From IMG/VR virus record IMGVR_UViG_3300025889_000885, positions 1 to 25,055 of that record: a stretch of DNA of 25,055 nt; one strand, 5' to 3'. Source of the stretch: a virus. A model generated the notes under the pieces. That model was not told the origin of the DNA and did no database searches. It worked only from the letters and a program-made list of their open reading frames with translations. Of the stretch, positions 6,651-14,552 are shown one piece after another. How positions within the stretch are numbered: position 1 is the stretch's first letter; every line of letters starts with the position of its first letter. The position numbers were made by a program, and so were the translations under genes.

Positions 6651-7223
6651 ATGCTTATTGCAAAATCAACAGCAGCGGATAACGTGAGCGCAGGGATGGT
6701 GGCTAACACTAATGCCCCAGAAGCCGCAAGGGCGGGGGGCGTTTTTCATGTCCAGTGCTTTGACAAAGACGGCAACCTCAAATGGGAAACCTCTGAGCAT
6801 AACCTTGTGGTCAACGAGGGTCTGCAAGATATGAACACGCAGTACCTTAAAGGTGCGGCTTATACGGCGGCTTGGTATCTTGGCCTGATTACTGGCCCCG
6901 GAGTGGCCCTTACGTATTCTGGTGGGGACACACTAGCAGCTAAATCGTGGACAGAATTTACGGATTATTCCGGCGCACGTAAAGCGCTTACGTTTGGAAC
7001 TGCGACTACAGCTAACCCATCTGTAATTAGCAATTCATCCCCAGCGTCGTTCACTATTACTGGAGCAGGTGGGGTTGTTGCTGGTGCTTTTATGTGCTCG
7101 GTTTCAAGTGGGACTAGTGGTGTTTTGTTTTCAGAGTCGAACTTCCAATCTCCCGGTGATAGGACTGTGACTGCTGGGGACGTTCTTAACGTGACATATA
7201 CGTTTAGCCTTACCGGCTCTTAA
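6651..7223 (+). CDS. Beta-rich virion protein, possible relative of the upstream gene
   Basis: 190 residues with GAGAGG upstream of the ATG. After a variable N-terminus comes HVQCFDKDGNLKWETSEHNL and VVNEGLQDMNTQYLKGAAYT, then AAWYLGLITGPG. The remainder is Ser/Gly/Thr-rich beta sequence (AGAFMCSVSSGTSGVLFSES). The W-Y-L-G-L strand, a TE-x-x-x-YSG segment and the late G-A-x-x-x-S hairpin parallel the LKIALYTSS, AGEISGSGYT and GALIYNSS parts of the 6222 protein. This suggests a shared fold. Phage proteins with N-L-V-V-N-E-G are frequent next to fibre genes. A structural role is likely, exact function unknown. Confidence 0.68.
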   Translation: MLIAKSTAADNVSAGMVANTNAPEAARAGGVFHVQCFDKDGNLKWETSEHNLVVNEGLQDMNTQYLKGAAYTAAWYLGLITGPGVALTYSGGDTLAAKSWTEFTDYSGARKALTFGTATTANPSVISNSSPASFTITGAGGVVAGAFMCSVSSGTSGVLFSESNFQSPGDRTVTAGDVLNVTYTFSLTGS

Positions 7224-7226
7224 AAC

Positions 7227-7781
7227 GTGTTTGCGGGTACTCCATACTCCACAGTACCGTTCGCCACGATACGAGCGTTTGTCCCACCTATTGAGGCTTT
7301 TACAGAAGAGGCTGGGGCGGTGGAGGACACCGTCAGCGCGTTAAGCAGTTTTGTTGGGGGCAATACAGAAGCTTCTGCGGGTAGCGACTCTGCCCCAGTA
7401 GTCTCTGCGGTATTTTCTACAGCTATAAGTGAAGATGGTAGCGGCGCGGATTCAGTATCTGCGCTATTTAATGCAACAGTGGTTATTTCTGAAGCCGTAC
7501 AAGGACTGGACACTAATGCGGTAGAGCCGTCTGTGTTTAACATTGTTATGGGCGAGTTCGTAGATGCTGGCAGTATTGTACCGACTACAGCAATTCTTTA
7601 TTCCTCCGTATTGAATAACGCGATTGCAGCGGATACGATTCCTGCTGAATATCTTTGGGAGTTGATCAACGACGAGCAAGATGGAAACTGGGCCGCAATA
7701 AACAGCAATCAGACTTCCGGTTGGACTACCATAAATGACGCGCAAACTGCGTCATGGCAAAACATAGATACGCAGGATTAA
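7227..7781 (+). CDS. Virion protein with C-terminal W-x-x-I repeats, GTG start
   Basis: 184 residues from a GTG 3 bases after the previous stop. There is no good ribosome site, so coupling is likely; the next in-frame ATG would remove over half the protein. The first segment ([17 protein letters not shown]) has a G-x-P-Y/F-S-x-V-P-F phrase that recurs in phage structural proteins. The middle is acidic and Ala/Ser/Val-rich. The C-terminus has three copies of a 10-residue unit, [20 protein letters not shown] and [10 protein letters not shown]. Such W-x-x-I-N/D-x-x-Q tandem repeats are known at the ends of phage appendage proteins. Probable tail appendage; role unknown. Confidence 0.66.
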   Translation: MFAGTPYSTVPFATIRAFVPPIEAFTEEAGAVEDTVSALSSFVGGNTEASAGSDSAPVVSAVFSTAISEDGSGADSVSALFNATVVISEAVQGLDTNAVEPSVFNIVMGEFVDAGSIVPTTAILYSSVLNNAIAADTIPAEYLWELINDEQDGNWAAINSNQTSGWTTINDAQTASWQNIDTQD

Positions 7782-7783
7782 AC

Positions 7784-9496
7784 ATGGCGCTCATAGTAAA
7801 AGATAGAGTTCAGGAAACGACGAGTACAACAGGTACAGGTACCGTAACACTTGCCGGGGCGGTTAGTGGGTTTCAGTCTTTTGCTGCTATTGGTGACGGG
7901 AATACAACATACTACGCAATAGCCGATACAGCGGCAGGAGATTGGGAAGTTGGTATTGGTACGTACACAGCGTCAGGTACAACGCTTTCACGGGACACAG
8001 TTTTATCGTCAAGTAGTGGCGCGGCGCTTGTTAGTTTTGGCGTTGGAACTAAAAACGTATTTTGTACCTACCCGTCCGAGCGGGCGATATATTTAGACTC
8101 CGCTGGGTCTTACCCTGTTCAGAATACCTTCAACACACTGAACGTCGCAACAGCCACCATAACTGCGGGCACGGTAGCAACAACGCCAACAGGCGGCACC
8201 GACATAGCCAATAAGTCCTACGTTGATGCGATTGCAGCAGCCGGTATCCATTACCACACCCCTGTCTACGTAGAGTCGCCCAATACTGCGGGAAACTTGA
8301 ATGCCACTTACAACAACGGCACTGCTGGGGTTGGGGCTACGCTGACTAATGCGGGTACTCAGGCAACGCTGGTTATTGACGGTGTGACGTTATCTGGTGG
8401 TGAGCGGGTTCTGATTTACAACCAGACTAATCAGTTTGAGAACGGCGTTTATACCGTAACCAATGCAGGTAGCCCAAGCACGAACTGGGTGTTGACCCGT
8501 GCCACAGACGCAGACACTTACTCCCCGTACAGCCCTAATTCGTTAGGTCAGGGTGATGCTTTCTATGTTACCGCAGGTAATACGGGTGCGGGCGAGGGGT
8601 ACATCTGTACGACGGTAGGTACGATCACGTTTGGCACGACAGCTATTACGTTTGCCCAATTTACTTCAGCGCAGGTTTATTCAGCGGGCACCGGGCTAGA
8701 TTTAACCAACACGACTTTCAGTATAGCCAACACAGCGGTAACGGCTGCGTCCTACGGCACGGCTTCTTCTGTTGGTACCTTCACAGTCAACGCACAAGGC
8801 CAGCTTACTAGTGCGGTTGACACACCCATATCAATTACTTCCGCTGCGGTTTCAGGTTTAGCTGCATCTGCAACAACGGATACGACCGATGCGGCTAACA
8901 TCACTACCGGGGTGCTGCCCGCTGGGCGGTTATCTGGCTCATACCCTAATGTTACTGGGGTGGATACCCTTACTGTCGGTACGTGGAACGCTACAACTAT
9001 TGCTGCAAATTACGGGGGCACCGGTCAGACGGCATATACAGTGGGGGATATTCTGTACGCTGATACTGGAACTACGCTGGCAAAGTTGTCGGATATAGCA
9101 GTAGGCAACGCGTTAATTTCAGGTGGTGTGAGCGCGGCCCCTAGCTGGGGAAAAATTGGTTTAGCTACTCACGTTGACGGCACACTGCCGGTAGTAAATG
9201 GTGGCACGGGGGTAACGTCTTCGACAGGTACGGGCGCGGTTGTTTTATCTGATAGTCCGACATTAGTTACTCCTGCGCTGGGAACCCCTTCCTCCGGCAC
9301 TTTGACAAATTGTACGTTCCCCACATTGAATCAAAATACGACAGGCTCCTCTGGGTCACTTGCGACTACTAATTTTAGTATTGAAGAGTCTGGTGGCGTT
9401 TTGTATTTTAAGCACGGCGCGACAAATATAGCTAAACTTGATTCGAGCGGTAACTGGACAGTATTAGCTAACTTGACTGCATATGGTACGGTGTAA
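7784..9496 (+). CDS. Long tail fibre protein
   Basis: 570 residues from ATG 7784, which has AGGA at 7774-7777. An in-frame ATG at 7754 lies inside the previous gene and is less likely. The N-terminal domain ([20 protein letters not shown]...[20 protein letters not shown]) is a very common tail-fibre attachment domain. Residues from about 142 hold an inserted beta domain starting [19 protein letters not shown]. From about 410 come shaft repeats of the type found in many fibres, such as [20 protein letters not shown] and [20 protein letters not shown]. It ends with [20 protein letters not shown]. No chaperone domain is present. It should mediate host recognition. Confidence 0.9.
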   Translation: MALIVKDRVQETTSTTGTGTVTLAGAVSGFQSFAAIGDGNTTYYAIADTAAGDWEVGIGTYTASGTTLSRDTVLSSSSGAALVSFGVGTKNVFCTYPSERAIYLDSAGSYPVQNTFNTLNVATATITAGTVATTPTGGTDIANKSYVDAIAAAGIHYHTPVYVESPNTAGNLNATYNNGTAGVGATLTNAGTQATLVIDGVTLSGGERVLIYNQTNQFENGVYTVTNAGSPSTNWVLTRATDADTYSPYSPNSLGQGDAFYVTAGNTGAGEGYICTTVGTITFGTTAITFAQFTSAQVYSAGTGLDLTNTTFSIANTAVTAASYGTASSVGTFTVNAQGQLTSAVDTPISITSAAVSGLAASATTDTTDAANITTGVLPAGRLSGSYPNVTGVDTLTVGTWNATTIAANYGGTGQTAYTVGDILYADTGTTLAKLSDIAVGNALISGGVSAAPSWGKIGLATHVDGTLPVVNGGTGVTSSTGTGAVVLSDSPTLVTPALGTPSSGTLTNCTFPTLNQNTTGSSGSLATTNFSIEESGGVLYFKHGATNIAKLDSSGNWTVLANLTAYGTV

Positions 9497-9498
9497 TT

Positions 9499-10443
9499 AT
9501 GGCGCTACCCGGTCCCGGCCCTTCGTTATCTGTAGATGAGATAGCCACAGAATTTGGTGGTACAACCCCGCACTCATTGACCGAGTACTATCGAAGTGGT
9601 GGTCTTGTTCCGAATACGCCAACTAACGCAGCCATCCCAACATCTGGGCAAATTGCGGTTGGGGACTTTTATGGGGCATCAAACCGGCCACAAATTGCGC
9701 TCACTATATCCTCTGATACTTATAATTACGACGTTTATACCCAAGCAACACCAAGCCCTGCGTATATAGCTGGTAGTTCAGATATTACGGTGACAGTAAA
9801 CCCCGGGGTAACGGTGGGCAGCACTGCAACACCTACCTACGCCATGTTGGTGCCTTCTGCGTTTAATGCGGGGGATACAGTTACCATTATTAATAACGGC
9901 GTAATTCAGGGCAAGGGCGGCAATGGTGGTAACGGCGGTGGGTCTCCGATACCTCCTTTTGGGGCCGCTGTTGTTGGATCAACTGGAGCAAATGCTATAT
10001 ATGTTAACCGCCCAACAGTCATAACCAATAACGGCACTGTGGCTTCTGGCGGTGGTGGGGGTGGTGGTGGTGGGGGTAGGGTGCAACCCGTAACAGTCCC
10101 ACGACCACCAAAAAATGGCGGTCCGTATACTGTTGTTTATTTTTATGGCGGCGGGGGTGGTGGCGGCGGTGCGGGCTACAACGGGGGCACTAAAGGGCTA
10201 GGTGGATCCGGAGCAAGTGGCTCGGGTAGCCCCGGTAGTGACGGTTCATCTTCCACAGGTGGGGCAGGTGGACCTTCAGGCGGAGGACTGGGAGGTTCCG
10301 GGGGTGGACGAGGTGCTGCTGGTGCAGCGGGGACTCCTTCTAGTTACGCAGGTGCTGCTGGTGGCGCGACAGGCAACTATATTGTTGGTAATCCGTTTGT
10401 AACTTGGCCTGTAACTGGGACACGACAAGGTGGGGTAGCATGA
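9499..10443 (+). CDS. Polyglycine-rich tail fibre or adhesin
   Basis: 314 residues. The N-terminal 60 residues (LSVDEIATEFGGTTPHSLTE and PTSGQIAVGDFYGASN) are a common phage attachment domain ending in the DFYG motif. A beta region follows, with NPGVTVGSTATPTYAM and DTVTIINNGVIQGKGG. From about 137 the protein is extremely Gly-rich, with runs of ten Gly (encoded near 10047-10077) and eight Gly (near 10147-10170). GAGG/GSGG stretches and a non-repetitive C-terminus follow. Glycine-rich beds of this kind form polyglycine-II sandwich tips in Salmonella phage S16 gp38, where loops between them bind receptors. The same tip role is likely here, by inference. Next gene overlaps as ATGA. Confidence 0.82.
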   Translation: MALPGPGPSLSVDEIATEFGGTTPHSLTEYYRSGGLVPNTPTNAAIPTSGQIAVGDFYGASNRPQIALTISSDTYNYDVYTQATPSPAYIAGSSDITVTVNPGVTVGSTATPTYAMLVPSAFNAGDTVTIINNGVIQGKGGNGGNGGGSPIPPFGAAVVGSTGANAIYVNRPTVITNNGTVASGGGGGGGGGGRVQPVTVPRPPKNGGPYTVVYFYGGGGGGGGAGYNGGTKGLGGSGASGSGSPGSDGSSSTGGAGGPSGGGLGGSGGGRGAAGAAGTPSSYAGAAGGATGNYIVGNPFVTWPVTGTRQGGVA

Positions 10444-10796
10444 ATACGTTATACATGAAAATTCATTCGTACGAAGAGTCATCAAAGTCATTGGTGGTTT
10501 CTTTTGCATCGGATAAAACAGCTTCGCAAAATCCAGAAGATTACCCTGCTTACGCTTTCCAGCCATTAAACATGTGGCCCGATGTATCAGACCTTGATGA
10601 AATAAAGAAGCGAATTGCCGTTGCGGGTATGTACCACGCTGAACAACAAGCCCGCGAAGAAGCGTTTAGCGAAGACCCTGTTCGTACCGCACAAATAAAA
10701 AATTTAGTGGGACAGTTTCGTTCCTACGCTGTAGCGGATTTATTGCCGACACCATCCGAAGTACCTGATGCTTCTGACACTATACAAGAGGTGTGA
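10440..10796 (+). CDS. Conserved unknown phage protein next to the adhesin
   Basis: 118 residues from ATG 10440, overlapping the adhesin stop by ATGA. A longer open frame exists upstream but runs through the adhesin. The N-terminal MNTLYMKIHSYEESSKSLVV and FASDKTASQNPEDYPAYAFQ are characteristic of a phage family often adjacent to fibre genes. A helical second half (DLDEIKKRIAVAGMYHAEQQ) follows. The predicted mix of an N-terminal beta part and a helical C-terminus would suit a small assembly factor. I know no tested function. Translational coupling to the adhesin suggests a partner or chaperone of it. Confidence 0.7.
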   Translation: MNTLYMKIHSYEESSKSLVVSFASDKTASQNPEDYPAYAFQPLNMWPDVSDLDEIKKRIAVAGMYHAEQQAREEAFSEDPVRTAQIKNLVGQFRSYAVADLLPTPSEVPDASDTIQEV

Positions 10797-10797
10797 T

Positions 10798-11304
10798 ATG
10801 GAAGCCACATTACACCGATCTTTTGGTCTTGTAGCTACGATAGTAAAAGTGAAGAAGGGGGAAGAGATTACAGGCGAACCCATAGTAAAAAATGTTTACG
10901 AAGTAGGGTTAAATTTCAGCTACGTCAATATGCACACGAAGGGGGTGGATGTACTTGTTAATACTGTTACCGGCGAGACTATAACCCGAAGCCCCGGAGA
11001 TAACACTATTGACAATCCTGTTCCGATTGGGTCGTGGAGAATCACACTTCCAGAAGATGCGGAGATTGTTTGTTACAGCCCGTTTATTAATACGGACAAA
11101 CTTCCACTTAAAGATTACTTGGAACCTGTAGTCATCAAAGCTGGTAACAGTAAACTAATGACAAAAGGAACACAGTTTTTTCTTGCGGCTGGGGGTGTTT
11201 CAATAAATGAGCATTTAATTAGCGGGCCAAAACAAATACTTGTAAAAAACGACGACGTTCTTGTATTCGCAACCAATGACGCTTATGGGTTTATCGTCAG
11301 ATGA
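10798..11304 (+). CDS. Beta-sandwich protein, possibly cupin-like, unknown
   Basis: 168 residues from ATG 10798, with AAGAGG upstream. Sequence includes VGLNFSYVNMHTKGVDVLVN, GSWRITLPEDAEIVCYSP, KLPLKDYLEPVVIKAGNSKL and a C-terminal VKNDDVLVFATNDAYGFIVR. Alternating strands throughout suggest a beta sandwich or jelly roll. The hydrophobic strand before the end, with G-D-x-x-x-x-x-x-x-D spacing, looks like a cupin or DSBH shell. I see no metal-binding His triad, so it may be a non-catalytic relative or a virion protein. It is co-transcribed with the oxygenases downstream and overlaps the next gene by 4 bases. Confidence 0.6.
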   Translation: MEATLHRSFGLVATIVKVKKGEEITGEPIVKNVYEVGLNFSYVNMHTKGVDVLVNTVTGETITRSPGDNTIDNPVPIGSWRITLPEDAEIVCYSPFINTDKLPLKDYLEPVVIKAGNSKLMTKGTQFFLAAGGVSINEHLISGPKQILVKNDDVLVFATNDAYGFIVR

Positions 11305-11837
11305 AGTACGCAAAAAAGCTCAACTTCTCCGTACCTGAGTTTATGTACGGACTGCCCCGCACCACGCGCATTATTGCGGCAGAGGGGTCTAAAGCCAGAG
11401 GAAGAGTGCTGCGGCATTATGTTACTCGTGCAGACAGAGAGAAAATTCTAAGTATTTTTCCGCCGCATATTACTGTTACGGACAAAAGCATTTTTGTTTC
11501 GCATATCGGCCCTATTACGCCCCATGTACACAAATATGATCTGTGTGTAATTAATTTATATCTACAAGCGTCGGACGCAGAGACAGTATTTTACGATGGT
11601 GAGGCTGTCCCTTTAGAAGACCCCGAACTTAGTAACATAGATACATATATTGCATTTGATGAGAGCTTGCTTACACCTACGGAAAGTTTTAAAGCAGCGT
11701 CAGGGGATATATGGGTGTTAAATACAGGAGTGCCTCATGCGGTCGTCGCTAACGGTGCTTGCGAAGATCGGTGGGTGGTTCAAGTTTATTTGACTATACC
11801 GTTTAACGTGGCCTTGCAGCAGCTTGGAGTTAGCTAA
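11301..11837 (+). CDS. DSBH (2OG-oxygenase or cupin-like) protein with HxH motif
   Basis: 178 residues, overlapping the previous stop by 4 bases (ATGA). PHVHKYDLCVINLYLQ contains H75-x-H77. GDIWVLNTGVPHAVVANG contains H146, and R157 follows 11 residues later. The spacing fits a double-stranded beta-helix metal site with a 2-oxoglutarate-binding arginine. The canonical HxD carboxylate is replaced by His or supplied otherwise. Aspartyl/asparaginyl beta-hydroxylases also lack the carboxylate ligand, so an enzyme of that type is possible. A cupin is the alternative. Reaction and substrate are unknown. Confidence 0.55.
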   Translation: MKYAKKLNFSVPEFMYGLPRTTRIIAAEGSKARGRVLRHYVTRADREKILSIFPPHITVTDKSIFVSHIGPITPHVHKYDLCVINLYLQASDAETVFYDGEAVPLEDPELSNIDTYIAFDESLLTPTESFKAASGDIWVLNTGVPHAVVANGACEDRWVVQVYLTIPFNVALQQLGVS

Positions 11838-11839
11838 CT

Positions 11840-12409
11840 ATGGCACCCGTATATAAACTAAAAAATGTTGTGCCATTAGAGTTTTGCCAGTTTTTTACGC
11901 ATGTCCTTATGCGGCAGGGAGACTTGCATAAACACGAGGACTGCCAAGTGCCGAATGCTTTAGCGGCTATGGAGCATGAGGTCATGTTTGAAACACTGCA
12001 CGAACGGTTATGGCCCGTCATAGAAAAAGTAGTGGGCGAGGAGTTAATCCCAACATACGCTTACGCAAGGCTCTACGGGAATGATAATGTGTTGGAAAAA
12101 CACACGGATAGAGAAGCATGTGAAGTTAGCGTGACAATACAGTTGGGGCGGTCTCACCATTATGCGTGGCCTATTTACATGGGTGGGCAACGGTTTGATT
12201 TAGCAGAAGGTGATGGGGTAATTTACCCCGGCTGCGATGTGGAGCATTGGCGAGATAAATGCGATGGCCCGGACGGGTATTACTCAGGGCAAGTATTCTT
12301 GCATTTTGTACGGAAAAACGGTCCTTTCGCTGCTGAAGTTGGTGACAATAAAGTAAGAATCGAGTACTCATACAGGAAGAACCGGACAGCGCTTATGGAG
12401 TCGAAGTGA
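11840..12409 (+). CDS. 2-oxoglutarate/Fe(II)-dependent oxygenase, prolyl-4-hydroxylase-like
   Basis: 189 residues. YARLYGNDNVLEKHTDREAC supplies the HxD pair (H88, D90). GDGVIYPGCDVEHWRDKCDG supplies the distal His (H136), followed by YYSGQVFLHFV as the closing strand. This is the double-stranded beta-helix core of phage and bacterial prolyl-4-hydroxylase-like enzymes, which hydroxylate protein residues using O2, 2-oxoglutarate and Fe(II). The usual Arg/Lys contacting 2-oxoglutarate is not obvious at +8 to +12; R138 and K140 are nearby. Many marine phages carry such genes near structural modules, and their substrates are mostly unknown. Next gene overlaps as GTGA. Confidence 0.78.
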   Translation: MAPVYKLKNVVPLEFCQFFTHVLMRQGDLHKHEDCQVPNALAAMEHEVMFETLHERLWPVIEKVVGEELIPTYAYARLYGNDNVLEKHTDREACEVSVTIQLGRSHHYAWPIYMGGQRFDLAEGDGVIYPGCDVEHWRDKCDGPDGYYSGQVFLHFVRKNGPFAAEVGDNKVRIEYSYRKNRTALMESK

Positions 12410-13008
12410 TATACCCAATACCGCCAAGAGATATACCCGGCAAAGACCACCTTGCTTATTGGGAAGAGTTTTTGTCACCCGAAGATATTAACCTCATACT
12501 TGCCCAGCCGGAGTGGTTGAATTTAGAGGTTGGGTGTGTTGGCGGTGCTAGTGATGTTTCTATAACGGATTCAACAATACGCGAGACTAAATTGGCTTGG
12601 CTTGGGGCAAAGCCTGAACTCCAGCATATTTGGAACAAGCTTGCAGTTGCCGTAGCGGAAGTTAATAGGCGGTATTTTCATTTTGATATTACGGGGTTCC
12701 ATGAACCAATGCAGTTGGGGGTGTATACCGGAAGTCAGCAAGGGCACTATAACTGGCACATAGACTCTTCTCCAACAGACAATAATGTCCCAAGGAAGCT
12801 ATCCATGGCAATGCTGCTGTCTGACCCGTCAGAGTTTGAGGGGGGTGAATTTCAGGTAAAGACGAGCGATGATACGGCACAGACGCTTGAATGTAAGAAA
12901 GGTCGGGCTTGGTTTTTCCCGTCCTATACGCTACACCGCGTTGCCCCTGTAACAAAAGGCGTGCGTCGGTCGTTGGTTTTATGGGTAGGTGGCCCCCCGT
13001 TTAGGTAA
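12406..13008 (+). CDS. PKHD-type 2-oxoglutarate/Fe(II) hydroxylase
   Basis: 200 residues with a GTG start overlapping the previous stop (GTGA). GSQQGHYNWHIDSSPT carries H118-x-D120. SYTLHRVAPVTKGVRRSL carries distal H177 and R187, ten residues apart as in the PKHD-type family (PiuC/YbiX-like). EFEGGEFQVK, just before, is a conserved strand of the same fold. All catalytic positions are present, so the enzyme should be active. It would hydroxylate a protein or small molecule and consume 2-oxoglutarate and O2. Lying directly after another oxygenase and downstream of a fibre cluster, it may modify virion or host proteins; that is inference. Confidence 0.87.
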   Translation: MIYPIPPRDIPGKDHLAYWEEFLSPEDINLILAQPEWLNLEVGCVGGASDVSITDSTIRETKLAWLGAKPELQHIWNKLAVAVAEVNRRYFHFDITGFHEPMQLGVYTGSQQGHYNWHIDSSPTDNNVPRKLSMAMLLSDPSEFEGGEFQVKTSDDTAQTLECKKGRAWFFPSYTLHRVAPVTKGVRRSLVLWVGGPPFR

Positions 13009-13013
13009 AAATT

Positions 13014-13631
13014 ATGATTGATCCGGTGACCATCGGTCTAGCTATAGCTGGTGTCAAAGCGGTTGTTACAGGCGTTAAAGAAGCCGCAGCATTAGCAAAA
13101 GAAGCTTTTGACGAGATCAATGGTGCGGTCGAGTCAGGCAAGACGCTGGCCGATTCCATGTCGGGCGTTACCAAGTTTTTCTCAGCCGCAGGAAAGTACG
13201 AAACACACCGAGCGCATTTAGAAGAGGCAAGGGCAGCACAGGAAGAAGCGGTTGAGCGGGGCGAGACAGTGGCAGACCATATGTCAGATGCCGAGTACGT
13301 GATGGAGTTGATGGCAATAGACCGCCAGATTAAACAATACTACGCCGACATCAAGCATATATTCATCTACCACTTCCAAGAAGCCGGGATGTGGGAAGAG
13401 TTCTGGGCACGGATGGACAAGCTGCGCTCAGAAAGAGAAGCCAAGGTGGAAGCCAAGCGCCGTGCAGAGACCGAGAGGCGGTTGCACGAGAAGGCCGAAG
13501 CCATGAAGAAAAGACGGGCTAGAGCCAAGCAGATCGAGACGGTGCAGAGTGTACTGGCAATGGTTGTGATATTTGCACTGATTGCTGGCTTTGGTTACTT
13601 TATGAGATGGATGTTTCAACAAGGAGGTTGA
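13014..13631 (+). CDS. Coiled-coil protein with C-terminal membrane segment, lysis-module neighbour
   Basis: 205 residues. The N-terminal 30 residues (MIDPVTIGLAIAGVKAVVTG, then VKEAAALAKE) are amphipathic and Ala/Val-rich. The middle is helical and charged, with a long basic coiled coil at about 135-172 (RSEREAKVEAKRRAETERRL). Residues 177-198 (TVQSVLAMVVIFALIAGFGY) form one membrane span near the C-terminus. It is followed 1 base later by the holin. Proteins of this shape often precede holin/endolysin pairs in environmental phages, but I know no tested function. A lysis accessory or a virion membrane protein is possible. The topology is opposite to a standard i-spanin. Confidence 0.68.
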   Translation: MIDPVTIGLAIAGVKAVVTGVKEAAALAKEAFDEINGAVESGKTLADSMSGVTKFFSAAGKYETHRAHLEEARAAQEEAVERGETVADHMSDAEYVMELMAIDRQIKQYYADIKHIFIYHFQEAGMWEEFWARMDKLRSEREAKVEAKRRAETERRLHEKAEAMKKRRARAKQIETVQSVLAMVVIFALIAGFGYFMRWMFQQGG

Positions 13632-13632
13632 C

Positions 13633-14043
13633 ATGCTAGGACTTGACGCGCTGCTGGGTATCGGCGGCAAACTGATCGACAAACTGATTCCTGACCCGGA
13701 GCAGAAGGCCAAGGCGCAACTGGAACTCGCCAAGATGGCGCAGGATGGTGAGCTTGCCAAGATGGCAAATGAGACGGACTTGTACAAGACCGAGCAGAAC
13801 AACCTGACCGAGCGTCTGAAGTCCGACATGGGTAGTGATAGCTGGTTGTCGAAAAACATCCGACCCCTGACCCTGATTTACATTCTGGTGGCTTACCTTG
13901 CGCTGGCGCTGATCGACGCGTCTTCGCTGGACATTGCCGACTCCTTCGTAGAACTGCTGGGGCAGTGGGGCATGTTGGTCATGTCGTTTTACTTTGGCGG
14001 CAGAACGCTTGAGAAGATCATTGATATACGGGCGAAGAAATGA
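13633..14043 (+). CDS. Holin, GTA three-transmembrane type
   Basis: 136 residues with AAGGAGG at the end of the upstream gene. Residues 1-20 are hydrophobic/amphipathic (LGLDALLGIGGKLIDKLIP). A polar helix follows to about 65. WLSKNIRPLTLIYILVAYLA (71-90) and a second span (about 106-123, ending SFYFGGRTLEKI) complete the membrane part. SKNIRPLTL and FGGRTLEKI are signatures of the 'holin of 3TMs, for gene-transfer release' family (recalled as PF11351). It makes the inner-membrane lesion that releases the endolysin at lysis time. It overlaps the endolysin gene as ATGA, the classic lysis pair. Confidence 0.92.
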   Translation: MLGLDALLGIGGKLIDKLIPDPEQKAKAQLELAKMAQDGELAKMANETDLYKTEQNNLTERLKSDMGSDSWLSKNIRPLTLIYILVAYLALALIDASSLDIADSFVELLGQWGMLVMSFYFGGRTLEKIIDIRAKK

Positions 14044-14552
14044 AAGAGAACTTCGACGATGCCTTGAAAGCCATCCTGAAACACGAGGGGGGCTTCGTAA
14101 ACCACCCAAAAGACCCCGGCGGCATGACCAATCTGGGCGTGACCAAAAAAGTCTGGGAGGCGTGGGTAGGGCATGTTGTTGATGAAAAGGCAATGCGGGC
14201 GCTGACTCCCGAGGTGGTGGCTCCGATGTACAAGAAGAAGTACTGGGATGCGGTCAGGGCTGACGAGATGCCGGATGGTCTGGACTACCTGATGTTTGAC
14301 TTTGCGGTCAACGCTGGGCCGGGGCGCGCGATCAAGACCATGCAGAAAGCGATTGGCACAACCCCGGATGGGGCGATTGGCCCCAAGACCATGGCGGCAT
14401 TAAAAGCTGCCAATCAGAGCGAATTAGTGGCAAAATTCAGTGCAGAAAAGGAAGCGTTTTACCGCAGTCTGCCTACGTTTGCGACCTTCGGTAAAGGGTG
14501 GCTACGCCGCGTGGCTGAAGCCAAGACCCACGCTGAAACCATGCTGGCTTAA
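14040..14552 (+). CDS. Endolysin, glycoside hydrolase family 108 muramidase
   Basis: 170 residues. ILKHEGGFVNHPKDPGGMTN (12-31) followed by LGVT is the GH108 catalytic motif; E16 in HEGG is the expected catalytic acid. YWDAVRADEMPDGLDYLMFD and FAVNAGPGRAIKTMQKAIG follow in the usual order. DGAIGPKTMAALKA (about 110-123) marks the C-terminal peptidoglycan-binding part (PG_binding_3 type). There is no signal peptide, so release depends on the holin. It cleaves the glycan strands of the host peptidoglycan. No spanin pair is recognisable downstream. Confidence 0.93.
   Translation: MKENFDDALKAILKHEGGFVNHPKDPGGMTNLGVTKKVWEAWVGHVVDEKAMRALTPEVVAPMYKKKYWDAVRADEMPDGLDYLMFDFAVNAGPGRAIKTMQKAIGTTPDGAIGPKTMAALKAANQSELVAKFSAEKEAFYRSLPTFATFGKGWLRRVAEAKTHAETMLA

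Noticed and set aside
7754-7783. Upstream in-frame ATG giving ten extra residues on the tail fibre.
   Set aside because: It lies inside the previous gene, while ATG 7784 has a good ribosome site and starts the conserved [12 protein letters not shown] domain.
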